A stretch of DNA of 35,000 bases from Stramonita haemastoma (GCA_030674155.1 CM060342.1:12518643-12553642); one strand, 5' to 3'; positions 1 to 9,055 are shown, counted from the stretch's first letter. Notes: generated by a model from the letters alone, not told the origin. Translations and numbers: made by a program.

Positions 1-787
1 GCGCGTAGATATTAATCTTCATTTAGGAAACAAAAGGGGGAAAAGTAATGTAATTCACTTCATTAAGTGGTAAATTTAAGGAGAGGGAGGGAGGGAGAGA
101 CAGCAATGTGCAACACTTATTGCCATACAGCTGGACAGCTATTTGGCATGCAGTTAGCAGCCCTAAGTCTCGGAAGACCATGGGGTTGGTTGGGCTCTAT
201 GTCTTAATTCTGGTACAGCGTGGGTTGTGGCTGGCCAGTCCCACATAGGAATGACTGTCATGGCATGCAATGCGGAAAACGAAATTAACGTGCCACCAAA
301 AGTTCGGCACAGAAGCTACAGCAGTATCCTGATTTGGGGTTGTTGTTTTTTTTAAGTGTGTGTGTGTGTGTGAGGGGGGGTGTGTGTGAAGGGGGCTGGG
401 ATAAACTCAAGGACTGCCATTGAAGCCATTGTGGGGTCACCCCACACAGAAACAAAGGAGGCCACGCAGAACGACCATTGTCCCTAAAAACACGTGCATG
501 TAGGCTGCTTCTGTGTGTTTGCTCTACACTGTCCTTCCGCCTTTGTGTAGTGTGCCCAGTTTGCTGCGTGTTTCTGTTCCTGGTTTTATAAATCAGCACA
601 CGCAGTCGTTTTCTCTGTGGAGGCTGCTGCACATTCACATTGCAATACAGTGTCATCAGTATCACACAGGACTGCTTCCCACTACCACTATTTTTCCCTA
701 CCTGTCTGTTCCTGTCTCTACGTCTCATGTGGCTTTCCCAAGATCTGACATTTACAGCAGTAACATAGTTATTTACCACACCCCTGT
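1..787. other. Unassigned flanking or intronic DNA
   Basis: I recognise no gene here. A TG/GGGTG-rich microsatellite lies near 357-388. Two long open frames run across this stretch on opposite strands; neither has recognisable motifs, and one is rich in residues encoded by simple repeats. Because the HEPN exon at 5219 starts in mid-protein, this stretch is probably intron of that gene or lies upstream of it. Confidence 0.4.
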
Positions 788-950
788 CGAAGCCAAAGTC
801 CTCTTTCAACATGCATGTAAACATCGTTTTAAAAGGCAAAAACAAAACCGCTGTTGAAGCCAATGTCCATTTTCAGCATGCATGTAGACATGTTTAAAAA
901 AAAAACAAACAAAAAAAACGCTCTTGAAACTAAAGTCTCATTTCAACACA
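788..950. repeat. Short tandem repeat, about 2.4 units of ~68 bp
   Basis: The block beginning GAAGCCAAAGTCCTCTTTCA recurs as GAAGCCAATGTCCATTTTCA and again as GAAACTAAAGTCTCATTTCA. Each block is followed by a CATGCATGTA-type segment and an A-rich spacer; the third unit is partial. Divergence between units indicates an old local duplication. No coding role is apparent. Confidence 0.7.
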
Positions 951-1357
951 CTTCAAAACACTTGAAATAAAAGAAGGAAAAAAAGCATGAAAACCCCACA
1001 GAAACAAGATATCAAGTTGTCCCAGGCAAACTTTTCCAGGAAGAAGCCACTTTCATATGAAAAAACAAAGTACACAGAGGGGCAAAGAAAAGGCAGCAGC
1101 CCACTTGGGGCAACCTGTTTTCTCTGGTCCTTTGGGCCAGCAGCCCTGATTTTTATGTAAAAGAGACTGCAGGCTGGTAGGTGTGACTGAAAGTGGTGTA
1201 CAGCAACATACAACACAGTCCAATAATTAAAAAAAAAAAAAAAGAAGCAACCCAACAACAACAAAAATACCATGCAAAACAATACCACAAGACTGTCATG
1301 AAGAAGTCAAGAGGACATTGTAAAGCACAATAATTTGAAGACAGGCGGTGGCTCCTA

Positions 1358-1548
1358 GCTTACATTGGTAATAGACAAAGCTTTGAAGGCTGGGCCAAGT
1401 TGAATGTTCTCCTTGATGAAGCACAGCTAAGATTAAAAGTTGCAAGTATAACAGAACATTTTACTCCTCTCTCTCTCTCTCTCTCTCCAAAGCCTTGCTG
1501 TAGCTTACATTGGTAGTAGACAAAGCTTTTAGGCTGGGCCAAGTTGAA
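1358..1548. repeat. Direct duplication of ~47 bp, spaced by ~97 bp
   Basis: The block starting AGCTTACATTGGTAATAGAC at 1358-1404 recurs at 1502-1548 with few differences, including the shared end GGCTGGGCCAAGTTGAA. The spacer contains a CT microsatellite (about 1466-1487). The arrangement suggests a local segmental duplication mediated by replication slippage, or two remnants of one dispersed repeat. Confidence 0.75.
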
Positions 1549-2558
1549 AGACTGAAGTATTTGTTCGTTATAAGGTAGCATACAGAATATTTTGCTGGTG
1601 TCTGTGCAAAAAATGGCAGACTACCACGTGTAGTGCCGAATTAGAGCATTGAGAAGTACACTGCCATCATTGAACCAACCTTTATAGGAGGTCCTCAGGC
1701 CGGGGGGGATTTGAACTCGACCGTGCGACACAGACAGCGGGAGTTCATCTAACTGTGTTCAGTGGAGACATTTTGCTTCTGGACGGATTGGCCCGAGGGT
1801 CTGCAGCCCGCCTCAGAAGTGTCACACACTAACACAATGCTCCGACAAAAGTTTGTTCCGCTCGTGTTATATAACGGGTACATTCACTGTTCTCCATGGA
1901 AACGGTAAGGAGAAAGGAAATAATGATATTATTGAAATAAACAGTGACATCAAACACGCCTTAAGATAATGTTGTCAACAGTCCTCTGTACAAACTACTT
2001 GCAATAATGTTGTTAATTGATATTGGTTTTCGATATTGATTTCATGTCATAGAGGGGGATGTTTGGGGGAAAACGAGTTCATTTCAAGGTTGGTAAGCAG
2101 TCCACATAAAGTTGTCTCTCCTTGTACAAACTTCTACATTTGTCTTATCTAAAAGCATATGCAATTTTCTTTTCTTTTTATTGTTTTTTTTCTTGTTGTA
2201 CTATACCAAAGTCCCTTTTTCAACACACAGAAAAAGGGGGGGAGAGTAAAACACACACACGCACACACACACACACACAGCCCACACCATATGAGATCAA
2301 GCCAGTTCTGGCAAAATTCTGTAGAAAAAAGGCCAGCCTTACGAAAAACAATGGACACAGACGTGAAGAGCCGTTGCAGTATCATGCACAGATAAAAAAA
2401 ATATATGATCTTTTAGCCAGGGAGTTTGAAAAAACAACTCCTCACAATTGATTTAGTTTTTATTTGGCTGTAGCTGCATAGTATCAGTTGTGTGTGTATT
2501 AATTTTTTTGTTGTTATTTATTCTTTTATATCAAGATAATGGAATAGGTTCTCACGTC
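1549..2558. other. Unassigned DNA with a CA microsatellite
   Basis: No exon or known repeat recognised. A CA-type microsatellite lies at about 2251-2279 and the stretch is otherwise mixed to AT-rich. Overlapping frames on both strands at about 2120-2450 are created by the CA repeat and are not taken as genes. Confidence 0.4.
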
Positions 2559-2665
2559 TTTTTTTTTTTTTTACACCCAGACCCTGTGTGTATGCAATTT
2601 TGTAAATCAGGTCATCTGCTCCCACCGGTACACAATGGCCTACTCTTACAAAAAGCGGAACAGGA
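2559..2665 (-). mobile_element. SINE-B fragment, minus strand, with poly-A end
   Basis: Read on the minus strand, CCTGTTCCGCTTTTTGTAAG followed by AGTAGGCCATTGTGT matches the body of the SINE-B copy at 9227-9484, and it ends in an A-tract (poly-T at 2559-2572 on the plus strand). The tRNA head is missing. It lies about 80 bp beyond the broken end of the minus-strand LINE at 2748, in the same orientation. Confidence 0.7.
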
Positions 2666-2747
2666 TTGTGTGTGTGTGATTTGTTTAATTAAACCTGAAA
2701 ACGGAAAGCTAACTAACAAAGAACAATACTTTCTGACAAAAACCTGA

Positions 2748-4726
2748 AGCAGCTGCAGACTGGATGGAGGCACTGAGCTGTTGCCAGTATTCGTTGGCAC
2801 AACGTCTTGCAGTCTGTTGCACTTTGTTTCTGGCTGCTCTGAGTGCTTGCAGGGATTTCTCACTAGGGGAGCGCTTGTATTCGGCAAGGGCAGCACGCTT
2901 TGCGTCAATGACGGGGGACAGCTCGCTAGACTTGGCATCAAACCAGTCATTGTTCTTGGAGGTCTTTTTCCCAAAGGTTGCAAAGGCTGTTTTCAGAATG
3001 GCTTCCCGGAGGTGGTTCCATTTCACAGAGGCTGAGCAGTGCTGGTGTTCGTCAGACAGAGCTTCTTTGAGAAACTTGGCAAATTCTTCAACTTTCTCTG
3101 GAAGATTCATGCTGGTGATATTGATGCGAGGTTTGCCTTTCTGTTTGGAGCTCTGGAGTTTCTTTGGATGAAGCCTGATCTTGCAGCAGACGAGAGAGTG
3201 GTCAGTGTCACAGTCTGCGCTGCGGTATGTGCAGGTGATGAGCAGACTTGATATTGGTACGTCGGATCAGGATCATGTCCAGCTGATGCCAGTGCTTTGA
3301 GCGGGGATGGCGCCATGACACCTTGTGTTGTGGCTTGGTCTGGAAGTAGGAGTTGGTCACGCAGAGGCCGTTGTAGGAGCAGAACTCCAGCAGGCGCTGC
3401 CCATTTTCGTTAATCTTGCCAACTCCAAAGTGTCCAAGGCAGGAAGGCCATGTGTCATGATTGGCACCCACTCGAGCATTTAAGTCTCCCAGGATGATGA
3501 CATGTTCCTTGGGGGGTATTTTCTTGATGACGTTGCTGATGTTGGCATAAAACTCGTCCTTTGCTTCTGCAGTGGATGTAAGGGTGGGAGCGTACAAGCG
3601 CTGACAAGAGTGACAAAGCCCTCGGAGGTATGGAGACGGACTGTCATCAGGCGTTCAGATCCCTTGTCTCCTGGTTCAACCATCTTCAGTAGGGTGTTCC
3701 TGACAGCAAATCCTACTCCATGCTCTCTTCAGTCCTCCGCGCTCTTCCCGTGATTGAAGAAAGTAAAGTCTTTCTCCTTGAGGGTTCCTGTGTCTGCAAG
3801 GCGGGTCTCTTGCAGAGCAGCTATGTCCACCCTCAGTCTCAGCAGCTCGTTGTTGATGACGGCTGACTTTCTTGCATCACTGATGCCTTGGAGGTCTTGG
3901 GACAGTCCGGATGACAATGTTCGGACGTTCCAGCTTCCCAGTTTTAGGACTGGGCACCTGTTTCTCATGGTTCTTGTGTTTTTGCCTGGTGCGAGTCTTA
4001 CAGTCAGCTTGTTGGTTTGATCCTAATCCCCAAGCACCCATTGAGGAAGGCAGACTGTGGCGGGACAACACCTTATTGGCTGGGGGCTGCCCAGCTTGGG
4101 GCGGGCGGTAGCTGTCCAGTGAAATCCTAGGATTTCTCCCACCGTTGGAAGCAACCCCTGGCACCACGCTCTACGCCAGACGAGCATTGCAGCTTATAAC
4201 CGGTAACTGCTGCTTCCCGTGTTGTGTCCACGCTGTGAGGCGAGGCTGGAGTGACCTCTCCAGGACGCGAGCCTGGGCAGAATGGTATGGAGGACAAGCT
4301 GTTGCCCAGATAGCAGGTCCCCCCTCTCCACACTGATGATGGATCCAAAGGAACAGCAGATGCTGATACAGTTTGGCACCAGCAGTGTCGCAGGAGTTGC
4401 CGGAACGTTACTGAAGTCAGAAGCGGACCGCCTTCGGGACTCCATCTCCGGATTTTTCCTCAGGGCTTACTCCCAAAGCCTTTCTCCCCAATGGGCAATC
4501 CACAAGGCAGTGGACGTTTGGGGTCAGAGTTTTCCTTCTCCTAGGTGAGTTGCCTTACAGGCTAACGAGTCCCATCTGCCCGAATGCGACAGGTAGTACT
4601 GGGCTACATTTTACCAGTAGAGGAGGGCGCAATGGCTCCCAGGACGGGCCAGCCAGGAACTCGCCTGTGCGAGCCAAGCATGATGCCCCCCCGCTTGCGA
4701 GAACCACCTATGCCCACCCACCTGAC
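2748..4726 (-). mobile_element. LINE (non-LTR retrotransposon, RTE-like), endonuclease part only, decayed
   Basis: Non-LTR retrotransposons copy themselves with an APE-type endonuclease and a reverse transcriptase. On the minus strand, about 3970-4726 is a 5' leader-like region, and the endonuclease begins near 3960 with GSWNVRTL, followed by AALQET (catalytic Glu). A frameshift near 3729 follows. The next block carries GDLNARVG (about 3465-3500) and LDMILIRR. Another frameshift precedes DTDHSLVCC (catalytic Asp/His, near 3190-3215). From 3110 to 2748 the frame encodes the Lys/Ala/Arg-rich linker (NDWFDAK, then RRCANEYWQQL) that normally leads into the reverse transcriptase. The similarity ends at about 2748, so the reverse transcriptase and 3' end are absent. 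Such fragments are often annotated as craniofacial development protein 2-like. The copy is dead: frameshifted and 3'-truncated. It probably lies in an intron of the HEPN gene, in antisense orientation. Confidence 0.88.

Positions 4727-4727
<1 letters not shown>

Positions 4728-4811
<84 letters not shown>
4728..4811. repeat. Compound TA/TG/TA microsatellite
   Basis: About 30 bp of TA is followed by a TG run and then about 35 bp of TA. It abuts the inferred 5' end of the minus-strand LINE, so the LINE may have inserted into, or next to, a TA-rich site. Confidence 0.95.
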
Positions 4812-4814
<3 letters not shown>

Positions 4815-4950
4815 TGTTATCAGATGTTTGTGTTTGTGCACTTGTGTATATGTATTGCACATTTCATCATTAATATATGTCTGTGTGTGCGCTTGCGCTT
4901 GTATCTTACGAATATATTGACCCACATTTTATCGAACATGTGGGCATCCT

Positions 4951-5204
4951 GACACCAGATTAATCCCATTCTATGTTGTTGTTGTTGTTGTTCCCCAGCT
5001 TAACACTCTGGGGGGGGGGGGGGGAGGTCACCCAGAATGTGCAGTACTCTGACTCACTCATCCCACCTGGGAATCACTGTGAGATTGAAATTGCACACAC
5101 TGAATGAGAAGTTTGTGTGTGTGACTATTTTCAAGTACCTCCTCGCCATATAGGCAGCCATACTCCGACTTCAGAGGAGACACCAGATTAACCCCATTCT
5201 ATGT
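4951..5204. repeat. 26-bp direct repeat enclosing a 202-bp segment with element-D traces
   Basis: GACACCAGATTAATCCCATT (continuing to CTATGT) at 4951-4976 recurs at 5179-5204 with one mismatch. The enclosed segment has a GTT run, a poly-G tract near 5011-5025, GTGAGATTGAAATTG and CATACTCCGACTTCAGA. The last two blocks match the middle and end of element D. The right-hand copy sits directly before the splice acceptor of the HEPN exon. The repeat may be a long target-site duplication of an inserted element D, or a segmental duplication. Confidence 0.7.
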
Positions 5205-5218
5205 GATCTGTCTGTCAG

Positions 5219-5494
5219 GCAACAGAAAAGGCACTGAAGGGGCTGCTGTACCAGCGTGATGCCCGGAACGTGCTCAAGTTCAGTCACGACATCCGCTCCC
5301 TCGCCGCTTGTGTGTTAGACACTGAGATCAGCACTGCTACTGCCACACTGGAGGGGGTAGTCGGTGAACATACGCGCATGCGGTACCCTGACTTACACGT
5401 TTTTCCGAAGATTCCATCTGACGTTTACTGCCGGGGCAAGGCTGATCAAGCTTGCAGTTTGGCGCAAGAGGTTGTCACAAGATGCCAGCAGTTG
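5219..5494 (+). CDS. Coding exon for a HEPN domain, sacsin-like (internal exon)
   Basis: The exon encodes 92 residues in one open frame between an AG acceptor (CTGTCTGTCAG, ending 5218) and a GT donor (TTG|GTGAGA), with phase 0 at both borders. The protein starts ATEKALKGLLYQRDAR, then has FSHDIRSLA, EHTRMRYPD and FPKIPSDVY, and ends in an amphipathic helix (ADQACSLAQEVVTRC). This order matches the second half of HEPN domains, helical modules that dimerise and bind nucleotides; the RYPDL..FP.IP block resembles the C-terminal HEPN domain of human sacsin. In sacsin, a very large co-chaperone, HEPN follows a DnaJ domain at the extreme C terminus. The first HEPN helix (normally with W.C...Q) must lie on an upstream exon, which I cannot find in the window. 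Other HEPN proteins remain possible. GC content and codon use stand out against the AT-rich surroundings. Confidence 0.8.
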
Positions 5495-5504
5495 GTGAGA
5501 TATG

Positions 5505-5528
5505 TGTATATGTATGTGTGTATGTATG

Positions 5529-5590
<62 letters not shown>
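5505..5590. repeat. TATG/TA microsatellite, left of SINE-A copy 1
   Basis: A TATG run grades into about 60 bp of pure TA. Together with 5875-5941 it encloses a SINE-A copy, so the SINE most likely inserted into one TA microsatellite, and any target-site duplication is hidden in the repeat. It begins about 10 bp after the HEPN exon donor. Confidence 0.95.
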
Positions 5591-5591
<1 letters not shown>

Positions 5592-5872
5592 GTTGAAGTC
5601 TGTCCCGAGCCTAAGGCTCATCAGGCCGGTGCTTATCCCGGTTTCTGTGGCGTTAAGCGACTGAGAGTCATAGACTCCCCCCTGGATAGGACGCCAGTCT
5701 ATCGCAGGGTTAACCCCCAACACAAGGTTGGTACCCCTTTTACACCTGGGTGGGGTGAGAAAATAGCCGTAAAGTGCCTTTTCCAAGGGCACAACGCCAT
5801 AGCCGAAAGCTGGGATCGAACCCGCAACCTTTAGATTACGAGTCCAACGCCCTAACCACTAGGCTACAGCAG

Positions 5873-5874
<2 letters not shown>
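5591..5874 (-). mobile_element. SINE-A copy 1, minus strand, near full length
   Basis: This is the reverse complement of the copies at 6061 and 7252. On the minus strand it has a tRNA-like head with A-box TAGCCTAGTGGTTAGGGCG and B-box GGTTCGATCCC. A body follows with CTTGGAAAAGGCACTTTACG and CACCCAGGTGTAAAAGGGG, ending GGGACAGACTTCAACT. In the family, a potential anticodon stem TTGGA/TCTAA encloses the loop CTCGTAA, which would read as a CGT (Thr) anticodon. The long open frame across it is an accident of the SINE sequence. Confidence 0.92.

Positions 5875-5941
<67 letters not shown>
5875..5941. repeat. TA microsatellite, right of SINE-A copy 1
   Basis: About 65 bp of nearly pure TA directly abuts the head of the minus-strand SINE-A. 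Confidence 0.95.
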
Positions 5942-5945
<4 letters not shown>

Positions 5946-5969
5946 TTATATATTTTTGTTGTTAATTTG

Positions 5970-6380
5970 TTCCTTGGTCAGAGCTCCCGGATTGACCAAT
6001 GGTGAGATTTTGTGTATGTGACCATTTGTCCACCATTAAGGTAGCTCTACATTCTGACTTAGCCGCCGCTGTAGTCTAGTGGTTAGGGCGTTGGACTCGT
6101 AATCTAAAGGTTGCGGGTTCGATCCCAGCTTTCGGCTATGGCGTTGTGCCCTTGGAAAAGGCACTTTACGGCTATTTTCTCACCCCACCCAGGTGTAAAA
6201 GGGGTACCAACCTTGTGTTGGGGGTTAACCCTGCGATAGACTGGCGTCCTATCCAGGGGGGAGTCTATGACTCAGTCGCTTAACGCCACAGAAACCGGGA
6301 TAGGCACCGGCCTGATGAGCCTTAGGCTCGGGACAGACTTTAACTTTTTTTTTTTTTTTAACATTCTGACTTTGGGAATG
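5970..6380 (+). mobile_element. Element D copy, split by a SINE-A insertion
   Basis: The left part, 5970-6060, carries GAGCTCCCGGATTGACCAAT, GGTGAGATTTTGTG and CCACCATTAAGGTAGCT. The right part resumes at 6361 with ACATTCTGACTTTGGGAATG. Element D recurs at least ten times in the window. The nested SINE-A (6061-6360) is therefore younger than this element D copy. Confidence 0.75.
6061..6360 (+). mobile_element. SINE-A copy 2 with 12-bp target-site duplication
   Basis: Head with A-box TAGTCTAGTGGTTAGGGCG and B-box GGTTCGATCCC, a conserved body and a T-rich 3' end (ACTTTAACTTTTTT). The 12-bp sequence ACATTCTGACTT occurs directly before (6049-6060) and directly after (6361-6372) the element, which is direct evidence of retroposition. 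Relative to copy 3, this copy lacks three bases in the GACTCTCAGTCGC block. RNA polymerase III transcription from the internal boxes is expected for the family but not shown here. Confidence 0.95.
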
Positions 6381-6430
6381 ATGTCAAAAAATGACACTGA
6401 TGCGCATGTGTTTTTTTTTTTTTTAATTTT

Positions 6431-6560
6431 GTCATCCAGTCCTTAATTGCATGAATGTTCCTGAAAGGCAGAACAAGTTTTAATGTGCGTGCTATTTGTC
6501 CTGTATGCATTACCACCATATAGGACACTTGGTTTATAGTCTCATCCAAAAGACTCAAGT
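6431..6560 (-). mobile_element. SINE-B fragment, minus strand, diverged
   Basis: On the minus strand, GAGACTATAAACCAAGTGTC through CAGGACAAATAGCACGC to GGACTGGATGAC follows the order of the SINE-B body with many substitutions. Neither head nor tail is preserved. Confidence 0.5.
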
Positions 6561-6710
6561 GCGTTAAAAAAAAAAGAAAAAAAAAAAAGAAAGGACTTTC
6601 AAGGGTGTGTGGAGTCAGTACTGATGTTAACCCCAGGGAAACTCCCCTTCAAGATTCAGGATTTTATTACAAGACAACCCCCCCCCCCCCCAAGGAGTAC
6701 AAAGGAGGAG

Positions 6711-7154
6711 GGACGGTGGCAGAATGGTTAAGACGTTCGCCTGCCAATATGTAAATCGTGAGTTTCTGGGTTCGAACCCAGCCTCGCCCTTTCTTCCCAG
6801 TTTGACGAAAAAATCGAACTGAATGTCAAAGTCATTCGGATGAGACTCGAAACCGAGGCCCCGTGTGCGAATGCACGCAGAACATCTTGCGCACACGTTA
6901 AAACCCCGTTCCACCTTTCGGAAGAGTAGGCCATCATGTGCCGGTAGGAGCAGATGACAAAATTATAACAAACCAGCATGCACACAGGTGTCGTGTTTAG
7001 ACACCATCCTGAAGAAAAATCAGGGAGTTGGAGTTGGGGATCTTTGCGCCTGGTGGCAGCATGATCTGTGGCTCTGTAGGTCAAATGCAAGCGCTTTGAT
7101 TTGTCTTTACAAGAGATAGCGCTATACAAATTCCATGTATTAATTAATTAATTA
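6711..7154 (+). mobile_element. SINE-B, essentially full-length copy
   Basis: The head resembles a tRNA: A-box TGGCAGAATGGTTAAGACG and B-box GGGTTCGAACCCAGC. The body includes GATGAGACTCGAAACCGAGG, AGAACATCTTGCGCACACG, GTGTCGTGTTTAGACACC (a hairpin: GGTGTC/GACACC type) and GCAAGCGCTTTGATTTG. The tail is AGCGCTATACAAATTCCATG followed by TTAATTAATTAATT. At about 440 bp it is long for a SINE. It is the reference for the many SINE-B pieces in the window. Confidence 0.88.
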
Positions 7155-7169
7155 CATGAAATAAGATTC

Positions 7170-7251
7170 AGTGGGTGTCCTGGTGGTGGGCTCAAACCCA
7201 GGCTGTCTAATTGCCAGTGCCATGCTCTAACCACTAAGCTATCACATCTCC
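7170..7251 (-). mobile_element. tRNA-derived SINE head, minus strand, interrupted by SINE-A
   Basis: On the minus strand, GATGTGATAGCTTAGTGGTT then AGAGCATGGCACTGGC reads as an A-box region, and CCTGGGTTTGAGCCCACC contains a B-box. This is a tRNA-related head of another family or a diverged relative. The SINE-A at 7252 inserted at its very end. Confidence 0.6.
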
Positions 7252-7549
7252 GTAAGCCGCCGCTGTAGTCTAGTGGTTAGGGCGTTGTACTCGTAATCTA
7301 AAGTTTGCGGGTTCGATCCCAGCTATTCCGCTATGGCGTTGTGCCCTTGGAAAAGGCACTTTACGGCTATTTTCTCACCCCACCCAGGTGTAAAAGGGGT
7401 ACCAACCTTGTGTTGGGGGTTAACCCTGCGATAGACTGGCGTCCTATCCAGGGGGGAGTCTGTGACTCTCAGTCGCTTAACGCCACAGAAACCGGGATAA
7501 GCACCGGCCTGATGAGCCTTAGGCTCGGGACAGACTTTAACTTTTAACT
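7252..7549 (+). mobile_element. SINE-A copy 3 with 12-bp target-site duplication
   Basis: Same order of head, body and ACTTTAACTTTTAAC end as copy 2. TATCACATCTCC at 7240-7251 recurs at 7550-7561, directly flanking the element, so this is a clean retroposition event. It differs from copy 2 at few positions (for example GTACTCG for GGACTCG and an extra base near TATTCCGC), indicating relatively recent activity of the family. Confidence 0.95.
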
Positions 7550-7700
7550 TATCACATCTCCCAGGGCAGTTTATCTACAGTGGTATAAAGTGTAGTCACA
7601 TTTTTTGGCCCTTTGTTTCCGAGGGAACTCACAGGCATAAGTCAAGTAAGTCATATTCACTTTGTTTCTGAGAATGGTAGTATGAAAATTCTTATTTTTC

Positions 7701-7720
7701 TCTGTGTGTGTGTGTGTGTG

Positions 7721-7787
<67 letters not shown>

Positions 7788-7862
7788 TGTGTGTGTGTGA
7801 GATGTGTGTGTGATGTGTGTGTGTGTGTGTGCATGCGTGCGTGTGTGACATGTTTGTGTGTG

Positions 7863-7894
<32 letters not shown>

Positions 7895-7922
7895 TATGTG
7901 TGTGTGTGTGTGCGCGTGTGAG
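7701..7922. repeat. Long TG microsatellite, compound
   Basis: About 220 bp of TG interrupted by ACG, GATG, GCATGCGTGCG and GGTATG. Alternating purine-pyrimidine runs of this length can adopt Z-DNA. The tract creates spurious open frames of Cys/Val and Thr/His on the two strands. It lies in the intron between the HEPN exon and the exon at 8743. Confidence 0.97.
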
Positions 7923-8742
7923 ACATGGGTGTTATACTGATGTTGAGGGAGGAGGGATGTTAAGGGATATGTTTGTGTTAACTGTTGCTTACTTTGGTGA
8001 TGCAGGCAAAGCTTTGCGATAATCCTTCATTCAATACTTAAGTTTCATGCCAAACTAGTTCACGAACTGGTTTTCTCTTTGTTTGAAACAAATTTTCTTC
8101 AACATTTTAAATGTTTATTTTCTACATAATTGTATGTTTGTGTCTCTGCATCCGAAGGTGAACGTGTACTGGACAATATGGCTCCTTGTATTGCATGATT
8201 TGTCTCCAAACTTGGAATGTGGCTTCCTTAATTAATGGTGGGAAAAAATGGTGGCATACACAAAAATCTCACCACTGGTGAACTTCAGGGCTCTAGCTAA
8301 AGAACCCCAAAAAAGAACCAAAAGCATGCTTTGAACATACCATTTTCAAAAGATTATGTCCGGTGAAAAAACTATTTATCATGACCACACAAAGGCTATT
8401 TATTACGATTTAAATTTGTTATTTCTACATATATGATTTAATTCAATTTGTTGTATTCAAGTTCTCAGTACACCAACTAAAATCAAGACGTTAGGGAAAA
8501 AAAAAAAAACAACCAACCAACCACCACATTGTGTTACATAACAAAAAGGAATGCCCCCCCCCCCCCCCCCCCACCAACCACCACCCTTTTTTTTTTTTTT
8601 CATTATCGAAACTGCTCTTTGAAATCGGTCCTTTTGTCAACGTGTTAAAAAAAATAATTTCGATTAATTAAAGAATGTCAGTTCTCGTGGTTCAAACATT
8701 TCTTTTCTGACAAGCGAACTTGTTCCGTTTCTGAAAATTCAG
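7923..8742 (+). other. Intron segment before the proline-rich exon
   Basis: No exon seen. It holds an element D copy (8218-8306), a poly-C tract (about 8554-8572), a poly-T tract (about 8587-8600) and, at its end, the acceptor TTCCGTTTCTGAAAATTCAG directly before 8743. Confidence 0.55.
8218..8306 (-). mobile_element. Element D copy, minus strand
   Basis: On the minus strand: TAGCTAGAGCCCTGAAGTTC, ACCAGTGGTGAGATTTTTGT and GTATGCCACCATTTTTTCCC, the element D order. No tRNA-like promoter is visible within this piece. Confidence 0.7.
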
Positions 8743-8952
8743 TTCGACACGTACCGACCCCCTCCACGTGAACCCTCCCCACCCCCACCCCCACCCCGAC
8801 CTCCATCGCCACCCAGGGTGCGCCAGTCAGCCATTGCCAGCGGCAGTCGCGGATGTATCGAGTCTGGCAGCAGACGGTCTGTGGCGTCCAGTTCTGTGGC
8901 AGGTCAGCTGCGTGGGGCTCCTCCGCCTAAAGTCCCCCGGCTTGGTTCGTAA
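8743..8952 (+). CDS. Coding exon: proline/serine/arginine-rich C-terminal tail of the HEPN protein
   Basis: An open frame follows the acceptor AAAATTCAG in phase 0, matching the phase-0 donor at 5494. It encodes FDTYRPPPREPSPPP, more prolines, PPRVRQSAIASGSRG, IESGSRRSVASSSVAGQ and a C-terminal APPPKVPRLGS, with stop TAA at 8950-8952 (69 residues). The composition is that of a disordered tail with possible SH3/WW-ligand and phosphorylation motifs. Human sacsin ends soon after its HEPN domain, so such a tail would be a lineage-specific extension. An alternative donor (GCAG|GTCAGC, after 8902) would drop the last 16 residues and splice to the candidate exon at 14220. The exon has no ATG of its own and is supported by phase, acceptor and composition, not by homology. 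Confidence 0.55.
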   Translation, partial: FDTYRPPPREPSPPPPPPRPPSPPRVRQSAIASGSRGCIESGSRRSVASSSVAGQLRGAPPPKVPRLGS

Positions 8953-8964
8953 TGCCTTGCAAAA

Positions 8965-8982
8965 CTTTGCTTGCTTGCTTGC

Positions 8983-9055
<73 letters not shown>

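Noticed and set aside
285..863. 192-residue minus-strand open frame
   Set aside because: No domain motifs; it crosses a TG/GGGTG tract, and splice-like borders or codon bias are not evident.
3729..3968. Open frame resembling craniofacial development protein 2
   Set aside because: It is the endonuclease start of a frameshifted LINE; host-gene names of this type in databases usually come from such repeats.
6061..6135. Functional tRNA-Thr gene
   Set aside because: The tRNA-like part continues into the SINE body, the acceptor stem is not preserved, and identical heads occur in other copies.
7305..7547. Open frame containing EKALYGYFLTPPRCKRG
   Set aside because: It lies wholly in SINE-A; the same peptide appears wherever a copy is present.
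7657..7940. His/Thr- and Cys/Val-rich open frames
   Set aside because: They are translations of the TG microsatellite on either strand.
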